Assembly (NCBI GenBank): GCA_949155905.1
Contig: CASCWU010000003.1
Span: forward strand, 1-64,000
DNA length: 64,000 bases
Direction of reading: 5' to 3'
Origin: an uncultured Lachnospiraceae bacterium
GTDB lineage: Bacteria > Bacillota > Clostridia > Lachnospirales > Lachnospiraceae
The notes under the pieces were generated by a model. That model searched no databases. It had not been told where the DNA came from and saw only the letters and a program-made list of their open reading frames with translations. This document shows, piece after piece, positions 35,734 to 44,015 of the stretch. A program made the position numbers and the translations under genes. The stretch's first letter is position 1, and every line of letters begins with the position of its first letter.

Positions 35734-37323
35734 ATGAAAAGCAGGCTGACGTTACAGCAACGGTTGATTTTTCCCATTATCCTGCTGGGATTGATCACCT
35801 TACTGTCAAATATAGTAGCAGTATTTAATATCAACAATGTCAATTCTAACGCAGGAACGATTGTAGACGACTATATGGCCAGTGAAACGAGCCTAGAGGA
35901 AATCCGCTGTTCGGTGATGGAACTTCACCGCCTGGCCTTATCCCATATTGTAGCAGCGGATCATGCCACTATGATCCGTCTGGTACAGCAAATCAAAGCA
36001 CAGGAAAACACCCTGGATGAAAAGCTGGCTGATTATACACAATATGTCACCAATGAAGAGGAATCTATGCTCTATACTTCCCTTTTGGCAGATTATGACG
36101 GCTTTAAACATGCCCTCGTCAAACTGGTATGCGCCAGTGCCGACAGCAAAACTGAAGAGGCCTATGCCATGGCAAACGGAGACGTAGCGGCCTACAGCAC
36201 ATCTACAGAAGCTCATATCAACGCCCTATATGCCATGGTCAGTACACAGGCTTATACTGCACGGAACCGCCTTAACACGGTTTACCTTTCCTCGGTCATG
36301 ATCAGTGCCATTACGCTTACTCTTGGTGTCCTTTTGGTCATTGCCGCATTCCGTATCATACGGCATTCTGTAATTGCACCAATGCGTGGTACTGTTGATA
36401 TGCTGCAAAACAGTTCCGATAGAATCAGCGGAGTAGTCGGCGACGTTCGGCTCCGTACCCAAACCTCTACTGAAAGCGTACAGGCACTTTCTAAGCTTAC
36501 CACACAGCTTTCTACGGCTTTAGGACAGATCGCAGGCAATACATCTGCTATCCGTACCAGCGCTTCCGATACGCAGGAGGATTCCGTTCATATCGCAGAG
36601 GAATGTTCGGCTATCGCCTCTTATTCTCTCCAGATGAGAGGCCGGGCCGAGGAGGTAGAACAAGCTGCCAGGCAGCAAATCAGCGCTATCCGTACACAGA
36701 CGGAGGAGATTTTATCCTCTCTTGATGAAGCGATTCAAAAAAGCCAGAGCGTCCAGCGAATCAGCGTTTTGACAAAGGATATTCTTTCTATCTCCTCTTC
36801 TACCGATCTGATCGCTCTAAACGCTTCCTTAGAAGCTACCAGGGCAGGCTCGGCAGGAAAGGGCTTCGCCGTAGTCGCACGGGAAATCCGCCAGTTGGCT
36901 GACTCCTGTGCCGAAACAGCCGGTCATATCCAGGATGTCAATACTGTCGTCACCGAAGCGGTGAACTACCTCGCCGGCAACGCACAGGAATTAGTCGATT
37001 ATTTAAGCAATGCGATCTTGTTCCAGTTCGAGCAATCCGCCCAATCAGGAAAGCAGTACCGGGAAGATGCCGTTTACATCGAGCATTGTATGGAAACCTT
37101 TCAACGTCAGGCAGAACGGCTCCGTACTTCTATGGATGAAATCACAACCTCCATTACAAATATTTCCGATGCCATCGAACAGGCGGCCTCCGGCGTCAAC
37201 GGCGCTGCAGGCAGTACTCGCAGTCTGGTAGACGATATGGCGGAAATTACAGCACGTATGCACACCAATCAGGAAATTGTCGAAGAATTGCAGCAGCAAA
37301 TGGAGCTTTTCTCCAACCTGTAG
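35734..37323 (+). CDS. Methyl-accepting chemotaxis protein
   Basis: 529 residues from ATG 35734 (GGAGG seven bases upstream); a longer frame opens at 35692 and overlaps the binding-protein stop. Membrane segment LIFPIILLGLITLLSNIVAV, an extracytoplasmic four-helix-bundle-type sensor of about 150 residues, second membrane segment SSVMISAITLTLGVLLVIAA, then the cytoplasmic signalling helix with the hairpin tip LIALNASLEATRAGSAGKGF and AVVAREIRQLADSCAETAGH. It controls CheA kinase. No clear HAMP is visible after the second segment; the tip sequence deviates from the standard 'NAAIEAARAGE'. Adjacent binding protein is the likely ligand presenter. Confidence 0.87.
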   Translation: MKSRLTLQQRLIFPIILLGLITLLSNIVAVFNINNVNSNAGTIVDDYMASETSLEEIRCSVMELHRLALSHIVAADHATMIRLVQQIKAQENTLDEKLADYTQYVTNEEESMLYTSLLADYDGFKHALVKLVCASADSKTEEAYAMANGDVAAYSTSTEAHINALYAMVSTQAYTARNRLNTVYLSSVMISAITLTLGVLLVIAAFRIIRHSVIAPMRGTVDMLQNSSDRISGVVGDVRLRTQTSTESVQALSKLTTQLSTALGQIAGNTSAIRTSASDTQEDSVHIAEECSAIASYSLQMRGRAEEVEQAARQQISAIRTQTEEILSSLDEAIQKSQSVQRISVLTKDILSISSSTDLIALNASLEATRAGSAGKGFAVVAREIRQLADSCAETAGHIQDVNTVVTEAVNYLAGNAQELVDYLSNAILFQFEQSAQSGKQYREDAVYIEHCMETFQRQAERLRTSMDEITTSITNISDAIEQAASGVNGAAGSTRSLVDDMAEITARMHTNQEIVEELQQQMELFSNL

Positions 37324-37400
37324 CAGTCCTTCCCATTTTTATAGAAACCAAATGTAATCTCCTTGTTTGGAGAAAAACAAAGAAAGGATGTTTAAGTTTC

Positions 37401-38282
37401 ATGAATCAAACTGCAATCGTTACAGACAGCAACAGCGGCATTACACAAGCAGAGGCCAAAGCATTGGGAATCACCGTACTTCCTATGCCGTTTTTTATTA
37501 ACGAAGAACTGTTTTTCGAGGAGGTTACACTCTCTCAGGAGGATTTTTACCGCCATCTGGAGGAGGATTCCAACATTTCCACCTCTCAGCCGGCTCCCGG
37601 CAATGTGACGGAGCTTTGGGATACCTTGTTAAAGGATTACGAAACCATTGTACACATCCCTATGTCGAGCGGACTTTCCAGTTCCTGCGAATCTGCTATG
37701 GCTCTGGCCGACGATTATGACGGACGAGTACAGGTTGTAAATAACCAACGGATTTCCGTTACACAAAGACAATCGGTTCTTGATGCGATAGAGCTGGTAA
37801 AGCACGGGAAATCAGCCGCCGAGATCAAAGAAATTTTAGAATCCGTTAAATTTGAATCCAGCATTTATATCACTCTGGAAACCTTAAAATATTTAAAAAA
37901 GGGCGGCCGGATCACTCCTGCAGCGGCTGCGATTGGCACTATCCTAAACCTCAAGCCGGTTCTTACCATCCAGGGAGAAAAGCTGGATGCCTACGCCAAA
38001 TGCCGGGGCAAAAAATCCGCCAGAAAAACAATGATCGATGCCATCCGCAAGGATTTGGAAACACGATTTGCTAAGGACTGGGCAGCAGGCCGGGTGCATA
38101 TGTCTATCGCCTACTCCGGAAATCTGGAGGAAGCCAGGGACTGGGAGCAGGAGCTAACCGAGGCCTTTCCAGGCGTTACGTTCCATATGAGCCCGCTTTC
38201 GCTAAGCGTCTCCTGCCATATCGGACAAGGCTCTCTGGCTGTCGCCTGCAGTGTGGCTCTGCCAGAAGAGGTATTACGCTAG
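37401..38282 (+). CDS. DegV family fatty-acid-binding protein
   Basis: 293 residues. N-terminal IVTDSNSGITQAEAKALGIT, the STSQPAPGNV lipid-head pocket (residues about 60-69), MSSGLSSSCESAMAL, and YLKKGGRITPAAAAIGTILN all match DegV. The family binds fatty acids for the FakA kinase that feeds exogenous lipids into phospholipids. No FakA gene is nearby. ATG at 37401 has AAAGGA upstream. Followed by a terminator. Confidence 0.93.
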   Translation: MNQTAIVTDSNSGITQAEAKALGITVLPMPFFINEELFFEEVTLSQEDFYRHLEEDSNISTSQPAPGNVTELWDTLLKDYETIVHIPMSSGLSSSCESAMALADDYDGRVQVVNNQRISVTQRQSVLDAIELVKHGKSAAEIKEILESVKFESSIYITLETLKYLKKGGRITPAAAAIGTILNLKPVLTIQGEKLDAYAKCRGKKSARKTMIDAIRKDLETRFAKDWAAGRVHMSIAYSGNLEEARDWEQELTEAFPGVTFHMSPLSLSVSCHIGQGSLAVACSVALPEEVLR

Positions 38283-38300
38283 AACTAGAGAAACACAACA

Positions 38301-38339
38301 GAGGCCGACAGGAAACCCTTTCCTGCCAGCCTCTTTCTA
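38301..38339 (+). terminator. Terminator after the DegV gene
   Basis: GAGGCcgaCAGGAAA / TTTCCTGccaGCCTC inverted repeat followed by TTTCTAT, 19 bases past the stop at 38282. Two internal mismatches. Confidence 0.75.
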
Positions 38340-38354
38340 TCTCTACCCTATGGA

Positions 38355-39749
38355 TTATCCCAGCACATTATGCTCCGCCCATTTTCCGCTTAGGAACCGA
38401 CAGCCATACAGCACCGCACGCATAATCCAGTCTGCAAACATCGCGATCCAGACCGCCATCGTTCCCATATGCAGAACGCGGATCAGGAAAATGCAAAGCG
38501 CTACCCGGACTACCCACATAATCGTGCAAGAGGTAAGCATCGTAAACTTGACGTCTCCGGCAGCACGCAGCCCATACGGAATAATAAACGCAAATACCCA
38601 GAAAAACGGCTTTACTACCGTAATCCAAAACATCATTTGAAAACAGAGGCTGGCACTGGCCGACTCCATCCCGCCGATTATCGTAATCGGCTTTGTCAGG
38701 GCAAAGACCACTGCACAGCTAAGGACAATCACACCCTCTCCGATCAGCAGCAGCTTTCGGATATAATACGTCGCTTCCTCCTTCCGGTCGGCGCCCAGAC
38801 ATTCTCCGACAATCGTCATCAGCCCGATTCCTACGCCAATGCCTGCCATCCCATTTAATCCCTCTAAAATATTGGTCATCGCCTGTGCTGCAATCGAAAC
38901 CGTCCCCAGTGTAGATACCGTGGACTGAATCGCCAGCTTTCCAAATTGGAACATCCCGTTTTCAATCCCGGCCGGAATTCCAATCGAAAGAATCCGTTTG
39001 ATCATCGCTCCATCTGGACGAATCTGTAAATAATCCCGAACTATAATCGGCTGGCTCTCTCCCTCAGAAGCTCCTTGTCCAAAACGCCGCTCCTCGTTCG
39101 GCTGCTTCACATGCGCCAGCCTCCATAAGACAACCACCGCACAGAAGGTTCGTGAGGCCAGTGTCGCCAGTGCCGCTCCTGCGACACCCATATGGAAAAC
39201 ATAGATTAACAACGCATTTCCGCCGATATTGATAAAATTGGATGTCACAGAAATCAGCATCGGTCCCTTTGTATTCTGCTGCGCCCGAAAGGTAGAGGCT
39301 CCGGCATTATACAGAGCGATAAACGGAAAGGACAGGCTGGTAATCAGGAAATACACCTGTGAATTTTTCATAACATCTGCTTCTACCTGGCCAAAAATCA
39401 ACCGCAGCAGCGGATTCCGAAACAACAAGCAAGCTGCCATAATTCCTACGGAAATCAGCGTCACGACATAGAGCATCTGCCTGGCTGCATGGTTCGCCTT
39501 CTTGATATCCCGGCTTCCCATATATTGAGCGCAGATAATAGAACCACCTGCTGCCAACGCCGAAAACGCCTGAATAATCAAAATATTGATCGAATCTACC
39601 AGCGATACGGATGAAATCGCCGCTGAACCGACGTTGCTGACCATAATCGTATCCACGGTTCCCATCAGTGAATTTAATAGCTGCTCTAAAATCAACGGCA
39701 GCAAGATCCGCCTCAAATCGGCGTTGCTAAACATATGCTTTTGTTCCAT
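38355..39749 (-). CDS. MATE family multidrug efflux transporter
   Basis: 464 residues, about twelve membrane segments, third MATE protein in the window. RRILLPLILEQLLNSLMGTV followed by DTIMVSNVGSAAISSVSL, GGSIICAQYMG and, in the second half, ILSIGIPAGIENGMFQFGKL are typical. Cytoplasmic membrane cation antiporter. ATG at 39749; convergent with DegV. Substrate not predictable. Confidence 0.92.
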   Translation of the reverse strand: MEQKHMFSNADLRRILLPLILEQLLNSLMGTVDTIMVSNVGSAAISSVSLVDSINILIIQAFSALAAGGSIICAQYMGSRDIKKANHAARQMLYVVTLISVGIMAACLLFRNPLLRLIFGQVEADVMKNSQVYFLITSLSFPFIALYNAGASTFRAQQNTKGPMLISVTSNFINIGGNALLIYVFHMGVAGAALATLASRTFCAVVVLWRLAHVKQPNEERRFGQGASEGESQPIIVRDYLQIRPDGAMIKRILSIGIPAGIENGMFQFGKLAIQSTVSTLGTVSIAAQAMTNILEGLNGMAGIGVGIGLMTIVGECLGADRKEEATYYIRKLLLIGEGVIVLSCAVVFALTKPITIIGGMESASASLCFQMMFWITVVKPFFWVFAFIIPYGLRAAGDVKFTMLTSCTIMWVVRVALCIFLIRVLHMGTMAVWIAMFADWIMRAVLYGCRFLSGKWAEHNVLG

Positions 39750-39886
39750 GATCCTTTTTCCCCCCGTTTGCTTTCTATATTTTAACCGTTCCTTCTTTTT
39801 TCGTCAATCCTTTTCTCTTTCCTGGCTTCACAGAGGCTATAGATACCTGATTCCTTCCATAAATAAAAGTCAATCTGATTTGAGTG

Positions 39887-39913
39887 ACAGGAAATTTATG
39901 AGAACATATATTA
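39887..39913 (+). promoter_or_regulatory. SigmaK-like (late mother-cell) promoter
   Basis: AC (39887-39888), 16 bases, CATATATTA (39905-39913) fits the sigmaK pattern mAC-N16/17-CATAnnnTA. It lies 70 bases before the DUF11 gene. Match by eye to a short degenerate consensus, so moderate confidence. Confidence 0.4.
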
Positions 39914-39983
39914 TAGTAGGAATCATCATTTTTTATTCCTATGTGTATCGAACAGCTTATAACAAATAACAGGAGGAATTTTT

Positions 39984-40835
39984 ATGGCAGCTTTTTACAA
40001 TCAGGCTACGCTTTCCTATAACGGAAATACGACTACTTCCAACATCACCACCGGCGAAATTCTGGAAGTTTTGTCTGCTACCAAAACGGCACTGCGCGAC
40101 ACCTATAAGGCGAACGAGCGTGTTACGTATATCATCAGTATTCTCAATTCCGGCAGTACTGCCTTTACCGGGCTTACCATAACCGATAACCTGGGCGCTA
40201 TCACAGGCACGCCGACCCGATATCCCCTGAGCTTTGTAGCAGATTCGCTCCACTACTACATCAACGGGACACAGGTGACAGCACCGACTACTACTGCGAC
40301 TGCCCCTTTAACCTTGAACGGCATCACGATCCCGGCCGGGGGAAATGCTATGATCATCTACCAGGCTCTGGTCAATCAGTATGCTCCGCTGTCCACCGGC
40401 TCCGCTATCACAAATACAGCCACGATTTCCGGCACCGGACTTACCAACGATATTGAAGTATCGGAACGAATCACTGCTGACAATACCGCGATGCTGACGA
40501 TCAGCAAATCCCTTTCGCCTACTACTGTGACAGAAAACGGACAGATCACCTATACGTTTATTATTCAAAATCTGGGTAATACCGCGGCTGACGCTACCGA
40601 TAACGTATCGATCACCGATACCTTTAACCCAGTCCTCGATCCGATTTCCGTCACCTTTAACGGAGCTGCCTGGACAGAGGCTACCCACTATACCTATGAC
40701 AACACCACGGGAGCATTTGCTACTATACCGGGACAAATTAACGTACCGGCCGCTACCTTTACCAGTGATCCAGATACCGGCGCCTGGATTGTCAACCCTG
40801 GCGTCAGCACACTGACTGTAACCGGAACGGTATAA
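39984..40835 (+). CDS. DUF11-type repeat protein, no signal peptide
   Basis: 283 residues, Thr/Ser/Asn-rich, made of two DUF11-like beta-sandwich repeats (NERVTYIISILNSGSTAFTG and NGQITYTFIIQNLGNTAADA, each followed by TITDN/SITDT). Such domains usually lie in secreted adhesins, but this protein begins MAAFYNQATLSYNGNTTTSN with no signal peptide or membrane anchor. AGGAGGAA precedes the ATG. A sigmaK-like promoter upstream and the spmAB genes elsewhere suggest a spore coat or exosporium component released by mother-cell lysis; this is inference. No neighbour on the same strand. Its 3' flank has a palindromic repeat array and a perfect hairpin. Confidence 0.8.
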   Translation: MAAFYNQATLSYNGNTTTSNITTGEILEVLSATKTALRDTYKANERVTYIISILNSGSTAFTGLTITDNLGAITGTPTRYPLSFVADSLHYYINGTQVTAPTTTATAPLTLNGITIPAGGNAMIIYQALVNQYAPLSTGSAITNTATISGTGLTNDIEVSERITADNTAMLTISKSLSPTTVTENGQITYTFIIQNLGNTAADATDNVSITDTFNPVLDPISVTFNGAAWTEATHYTYDNTTGAFATIPGQINVPAATFTSDPDTGAWIVNPGVSTLTVTGTV

Positions 40836-40895
40836 TGCTATACGATAGCATGCTATACGATAGCACGCTATACGATAACGCGCTATACGATAACA
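40836..40895. repeat. Four tandem 15-base palindromic units
   Basis: Starting at the base after the TAA stop at 40835, TGCTATACGATAGCA is repeated twice exactly, then CGCTATACGATAACG and CGCTATACGATAACA. Each of the first two is TGCTAT-ACG-ATAGCA, a 6-bp stem with a 3-base loop. No coding function. Confidence 0.85.
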
Positions 40896-40901
40896 CTAAA
40901 A

Positions 40902-40939
40902 TGCCGTGCGTCCTGTCATAGCTGACAGGACGCACGGCA
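40902..40939. terminator. Perfect 17-bp hairpin between convergent genes
   Basis: TGCCGTGCGTCCTGTCA / TGACAGGACGCACGGCA with a 4-base loop. The flanking T-tracts are poor, but position between the convergent DUF11 and ATPase-fragment genes suits a bidirectional terminator. Confidence 0.7.
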
Positions 40940-40957
40940 ACAATCCGAACATTTTGA

Positions 40958-41644
40958 TTATCTATCCAACAATTCCCCTATCTCCACGAGTACGATACTA
41001 CTATTCCTTTTTGCCTCTTCCCATAGCGCCTCCTGAAAACCGGTCTTTGAAAAAAGATAAAACCAGGTTCGACGGCGCTTCTTAGGAAATACGGCTGCTT
41101 TTTGCTGTAATTCTTTCCACACTGACAGATCCAACGGCTCATTGCGCCATTTACATTCGCAAATCAAATAATCCTCGCCGTCGCTGGCAATCAGATCAAT
41201 TTCTATCTGACGGCGTTTTACCGAATCTGTTCCCCACCATCTTCCGATAGAAATAAATAAAAACGGCAGCTCTCCTCTGCTGTTTTTCCAAAGCAAATAT
41301 TCCCGGCATACCCGTTCAAACACGATACCCATATAAGTAGAATAATCCGGCTCAACCCGCCTTTTCCATACGGCTTCCTCTGCATCTGTCTCTAACAATG
41401 TTCTATTCGGAAACACATAGCGATACCAAAAACGGAACATAAGGTCTGAAATACCATATAATGTTTTACGGGAAGAATCTTTCTCTCCAAAAGGAGTTTC
41501 CTTGTATAAAATGCCCAATTCACAAAGTGTCTTTATATATTTCAAACACTTTGCCGATTCTTCTCCTGTTTTTGTTACAATCTCATTGCTCTTTGTTGCT
41601 CCATTTGCAATCGCCTCGATAATGGCACCTTTCCCGAAAAACAA
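40958..41644 (-). pseudogene. C-terminal half of a DUF234-type ATPase
   Basis: 228 residues corresponding to the region after the AAA domain of the DUF234 (PF03008-type) ATPases: IIEAIANGATKSNEIVTKTG (wHTH), YGISDLMFRFWYRYVFPN (the conserved linker block), then the nuclease-like core IEIDLIASDGEDYLICECKW with the Asp and Glu-x-Lys residues. The N-terminal P-loop half that such proteins (usually 430-500 residues) must have is gone; only a TTG at 41644 inside an inverted repeat, just after an in-frame TAA, is available as start. Probably an inactivated remnant. Confidence 0.7.
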
Positions 41645-41678
41645 TTAACTTTAAAGTAAGTAACTTTAAAGTTAATTG
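41642..41678. repeat. Perfect 16-bp inverted repeat at the truncation point
   Basis: CAATTAACTTTAAAGT (41642-41657) and its exact reverse complement (41663-41678) flank five bases (AAGTA). It covers the apparent 5' end of the ATPase fragment; it could be a deletion scar, an operator or the remnant of a transposon end. Confidence 0.75.
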
Positions 41679-41733
41679 TAAAGAGCAATCCACTTCCTGT
41701 CAAGCACTATCTGATTATCCGGCTATTCTTTGC

Positions 41734-41946
41734 TCAATCATAATTCGGCCTCACTACAATAGCGCCGAATACAAGAGCCTTTACTATGCAAAACAGAAAC
41801 AATGCGATACCAAGCAGCAGCAGACACACAAAGATATAATCATTGATTTTTTTCTTCCGATACAAAAAGAAAGCTATCACAGCGGCCAACAAGCCAATGA
41901 TTCCCCCAGCCATCCATTTGACGGCTAATAATTGCAATTCGTCCAT
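41734..41946 (-). CDS. Small two-helix membrane protein
   Basis: 70 residues with two hydrophobic helices: MAGGIIGLLAAVIAFFLYRK and FVCLLLLGIALFLFCIVKAL, separated by a basic loop (KKKINDY). Unrecognised. ATG at 41946 with a spaced AAAGGAG site. It sits in a run of broken genes and may be a survivor or a fragment. Confidence 0.55.
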   Translation of the reverse strand: MDELQLLAVKWMAGGIIGLLAAVIAFFLYRKKKINDYIFVCLLLLGIALFLFCIVKALVFGAIVVRPNYD

Positions 41947-41985
41947 CTATCAACCCACACTCCTTTTCTAAGATTCTAATCTGCC

Positions 41986-42252
41986 TCATTTTAATTCTGC
42001 TCTCCGGAAAAGCCGATAAGATAACGTAATCGCCGCGGATAAAACCAGGATTGCCGTCAGCGCGAGGATTCCCAATATTTTATCCGGCACACATAGCCTT
42101 TGCTACGTCACGACACAAATAGGAAACCGGCACCAGAAGCATACAAAGCCCGATATCATAAAAGAGCCGCAGCAAAAAGCCCCGCCAAATCCAATCAAAC
42201 CTTTTTTGCTGTGTATAACTTTGTATAACTCTGCACGAAATAATTGTTTCAT
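41986..42252 (-). pseudogene. Degenerate ABC-2 type permease
   Basis: Three frames each keep a piece of one permease. From ATG 42252: MKQLFRAELYKVIHSKKGL, a typical start of lantibiotic/bacitracin-type ABC permeases. A second frame reads LLRLFYDIGLCMLLVPVSYL. The third ends ILGILALTAILVLSAAITLS, then YRLFRRAELK and stop at 41986. About 200 residues of the usual protein are missing, so it is a deletion- and frameshift-ridden relic. No ABC ATPase is next to it. Confidence 0.6.
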
Positions 42253-42323
42253 TAGCTGCACACCCCTTTGTTTTCGACCAATATTCTACTGCAACATAGT
42301 GCTGTCTCTTAAATTTTACATTT

Positions 42324-43223
42324 TCACAGAAACTGAATTTCTCCTGCCATCCAGTCCTTTTCTTCCTCCTCTAAAAAATATAACTTTTTTACAAGCCGAT
42401 AGATCTTGTCTGGAAAGAATTCCACGTCTTTTGGTATTAAAAAACGCTGCTTATCCATTCCTCGTGCAGATGCGCTATACAAACAGTCCTCCCAGCCATC
42501 TGCTTCCGCTGCCTGTTCCCAGGTATTTTTCTGCCAGCACTCAATTTTCCAGTCCTGTGCATAGGAAACAGGCTCATCCGTCTTATTTTCAACAACATAT
42601 TCTACCCAATATCCTTTTTCTTCCTCTTCTATTTCAGACACCGTCAGTACGATACCTTCCTTTCCCTCTGAGAGAGAAGCCATAGCCTCTGTCAGATTGT
42701 CCTTATCATGCCAAATAGTCGTTTTCGATTTTACACTTTCTCCCTTCTGTTCTCCCGTTCCGTATACTATTATTTTCTCTAATATCATTTCCTTTGGATT
42801 AATCTGATACTCAACTTCCCATACCCCATTCTTTTTGTATTTGTCTCTATATTGATTTTCTTTTTTTGTAATATACCCCTTAGGCATGCACGCTTGCAGT
42901 ATTTCCGTAAGTGCTTTTTCATAAAATTCTGCTTCCTGTTCTTTTTTTATCCATTTCTCACTTTCTTCTTCATAAACGCTGCATTCATACTCCTGTTCTT
43001 CGTTTCCATATCGAATTTTACAGATATCTCTGCCGGAAAAGGTATCGGATACAACCTCCTGTTCTATCACGAAGGTTCCTTCCCTCCCTTGCAGCCAGGC
43101 CTCTAATTTCTCTGTCAATTCTTTTTTCATCCTGTTTTGACAGGTATACAATAGTACCGCGGCAAAGCAAAGAATCCCAACGATACCAATTAAGAGGATC
43201 CGGTATTTTCTTTTTCTATCCAT
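42324..43223 (-). CDS. Membrane-anchored protein with C-terminal Ig-like domain
   Basis: 299 residues from ATG 43223 (GAGGG nine bases upstream; an upstream TTG at 43247 lacks a site). One N-terminal membrane anchor (ILLIGIVGILCFAAVLLYTC), then a highly charged middle, and a C-terminal beta-sandwich with EGIVLTVSEIEEEEKGYWVE, YVVENKTDEPVSYAQDWKIE and a final RFLIPKDVEFFPDKIYRLVK, which looks like the immunoglobulin-like Big_14 type. Probably faces the outside. The protein at 47505-48170 has the same order of anchor and C-terminal domain. Function unknown. Confidence 0.65.
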   Translation of the reverse strand: MDRKRKYRILLIGIVGILCFAAVLLYTCQNRMKKELTEKLEAWLQGREGTFVIEQEVVSDTFSGRDICKIRYGNEEQEYECSVYEEESEKWIKKEQEAEFYEKALTEILQACMPKGYITKKENQYRDKYKKNGVWEVEYQINPKEMILEKIIVYGTGEQKGESVKSKTTIWHDKDNLTEAMASLSEGKEGIVLTVSEIEEEEKGYWVEYVVENKTDEPVSYAQDWKIECWQKNTWEQAAEADGWEDCLYSASARGMDKQRFLIPKDVEFFPDKIYRLVKKLYFLEEEEKDWMAGEIQFL

Positions 43224-43377
43224 AAACTTCAACCCTCTTTCCTGCAAGTCTGCTATTATATACTTCTGAATCCTTTACTTGAACAATATAAGTACTAAAT
43301 TAGTTAATAGAAATTACTATTTTATTTGATTTTACTATAAAGAATGGTATTTTACAAGCTTTTTCTTGCACTTTATA

Positions 43378-43608
43378 TTATTTTAATAAAAGAATACAGA
43401 TGCTCTTTTCTTTCCCCGGACAATAACGCACAGCTCCGCCTTTCCCTGTTTTTCCTATTCTTCTGAGGAAAAACCAAACATTCCGTTTGTCCAATCGTTG
43501 ATACATTTTATCGCTTCTGGATAAATAAGACAGAGGACCTGTTTTCCCCTTCAAATACGCATCTTTAAAAAACCTCAGTTCTAACAGTTTTCTTACTTTT
43601 GTTTTCAT
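43378..43608 (-). CDS. Doubtful small basic protein
   Basis: A 76-residue frame (MKTKVRKLLELRFFKDAYLK, then YLSRSDKMYQRLDKRNVWFF) with AGGGGA ten bases upstream of the ATG. Highly basic, no signal or domain. It lies in an AT-rich stretch of the decayed island. Could be a fragment or a chance frame. Confidence 0.25.
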   Translation of the reverse strand: MKTKVRKLLELRFFKDAYLKGKTGPLSYLSRSDKMYQRLDKRNVWFFLRRIGKTGKGGAVRYCPGKEKSICILLLK

Positions 43609-43783
43609 TGCTTATTCCCCTAAAATTTCAAAACGTGTCTACATACGTTCTGCCTGGCTCCATTTTACCACATACTAAAATGACTTTATAAGGTTCTCAG
43701 ATAATGAATTTAACAACCTTTTTTGAATAATCTGTTGTTTCTGAAACAATTTTTCTTTGAAACTTCTCTTCAAATATCTCTTT

Positions 43784-43820
43784 AAAAAAGAGCCGAAATA
43801 TACATATTTCAGCCCTTTTC
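43784..43820 (-). terminator. Terminator after the small membrane protein gene
   Basis: AAAAGGGCTGAAATAT / ATATTTCGGCTCTTTT (minus strand) with two internal mismatches and a two-base loop, then T6, 19 bases past the stop at 43839. Confidence 0.8.
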
Positions 43821-43838
43821 TCTAACAGGAAAACTATA

Positions 43839-43982
43839 TTACCTCAATAATTCTGCATGATATGCTATACTCTGTTTCAAATTCATGACACCCATTTCAA
43901 TGGCTTTTGCAATTAAAAAACCTGCGATTACAATAGCTGCAGCAATAAGCAAATAACCTATTAAGTTTTGATAATTTTTCAT
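43839..43982 (-). CDS. 47-residue single-span membrane peptide
   Basis: MKNYQNLIGYLLIAAAIVIA begins a single hydrophobic helix (residues 7-25), then KAIEMGVMNLKQSIAYHAEL. Too short for routine calling, but it has AAGGA ten bases upstream, lies 34 bases downstream of a secreted-protein gene on the same strand and is followed by a clear terminator, so it is probably expressed. Could be an accessory or immunity-like membrane peptide for the gene at 44016; that is only a guess. Confidence 0.6.
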   Translation of the reverse strand: MKNYQNLIGYLLIAAAIVIAGFLIAKAIEMGVMNLKQSIAYHAELLR

Positions 43983-44015
43983 CCTTTATCATTCCTTATT
44001 ATACAGATTTTTTGT

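Noticed and set aside
40836-40895. CRISPR or coding repeat
   Set aside because: 15-base palindromes touch each other without spacers and lie after a stop codon.
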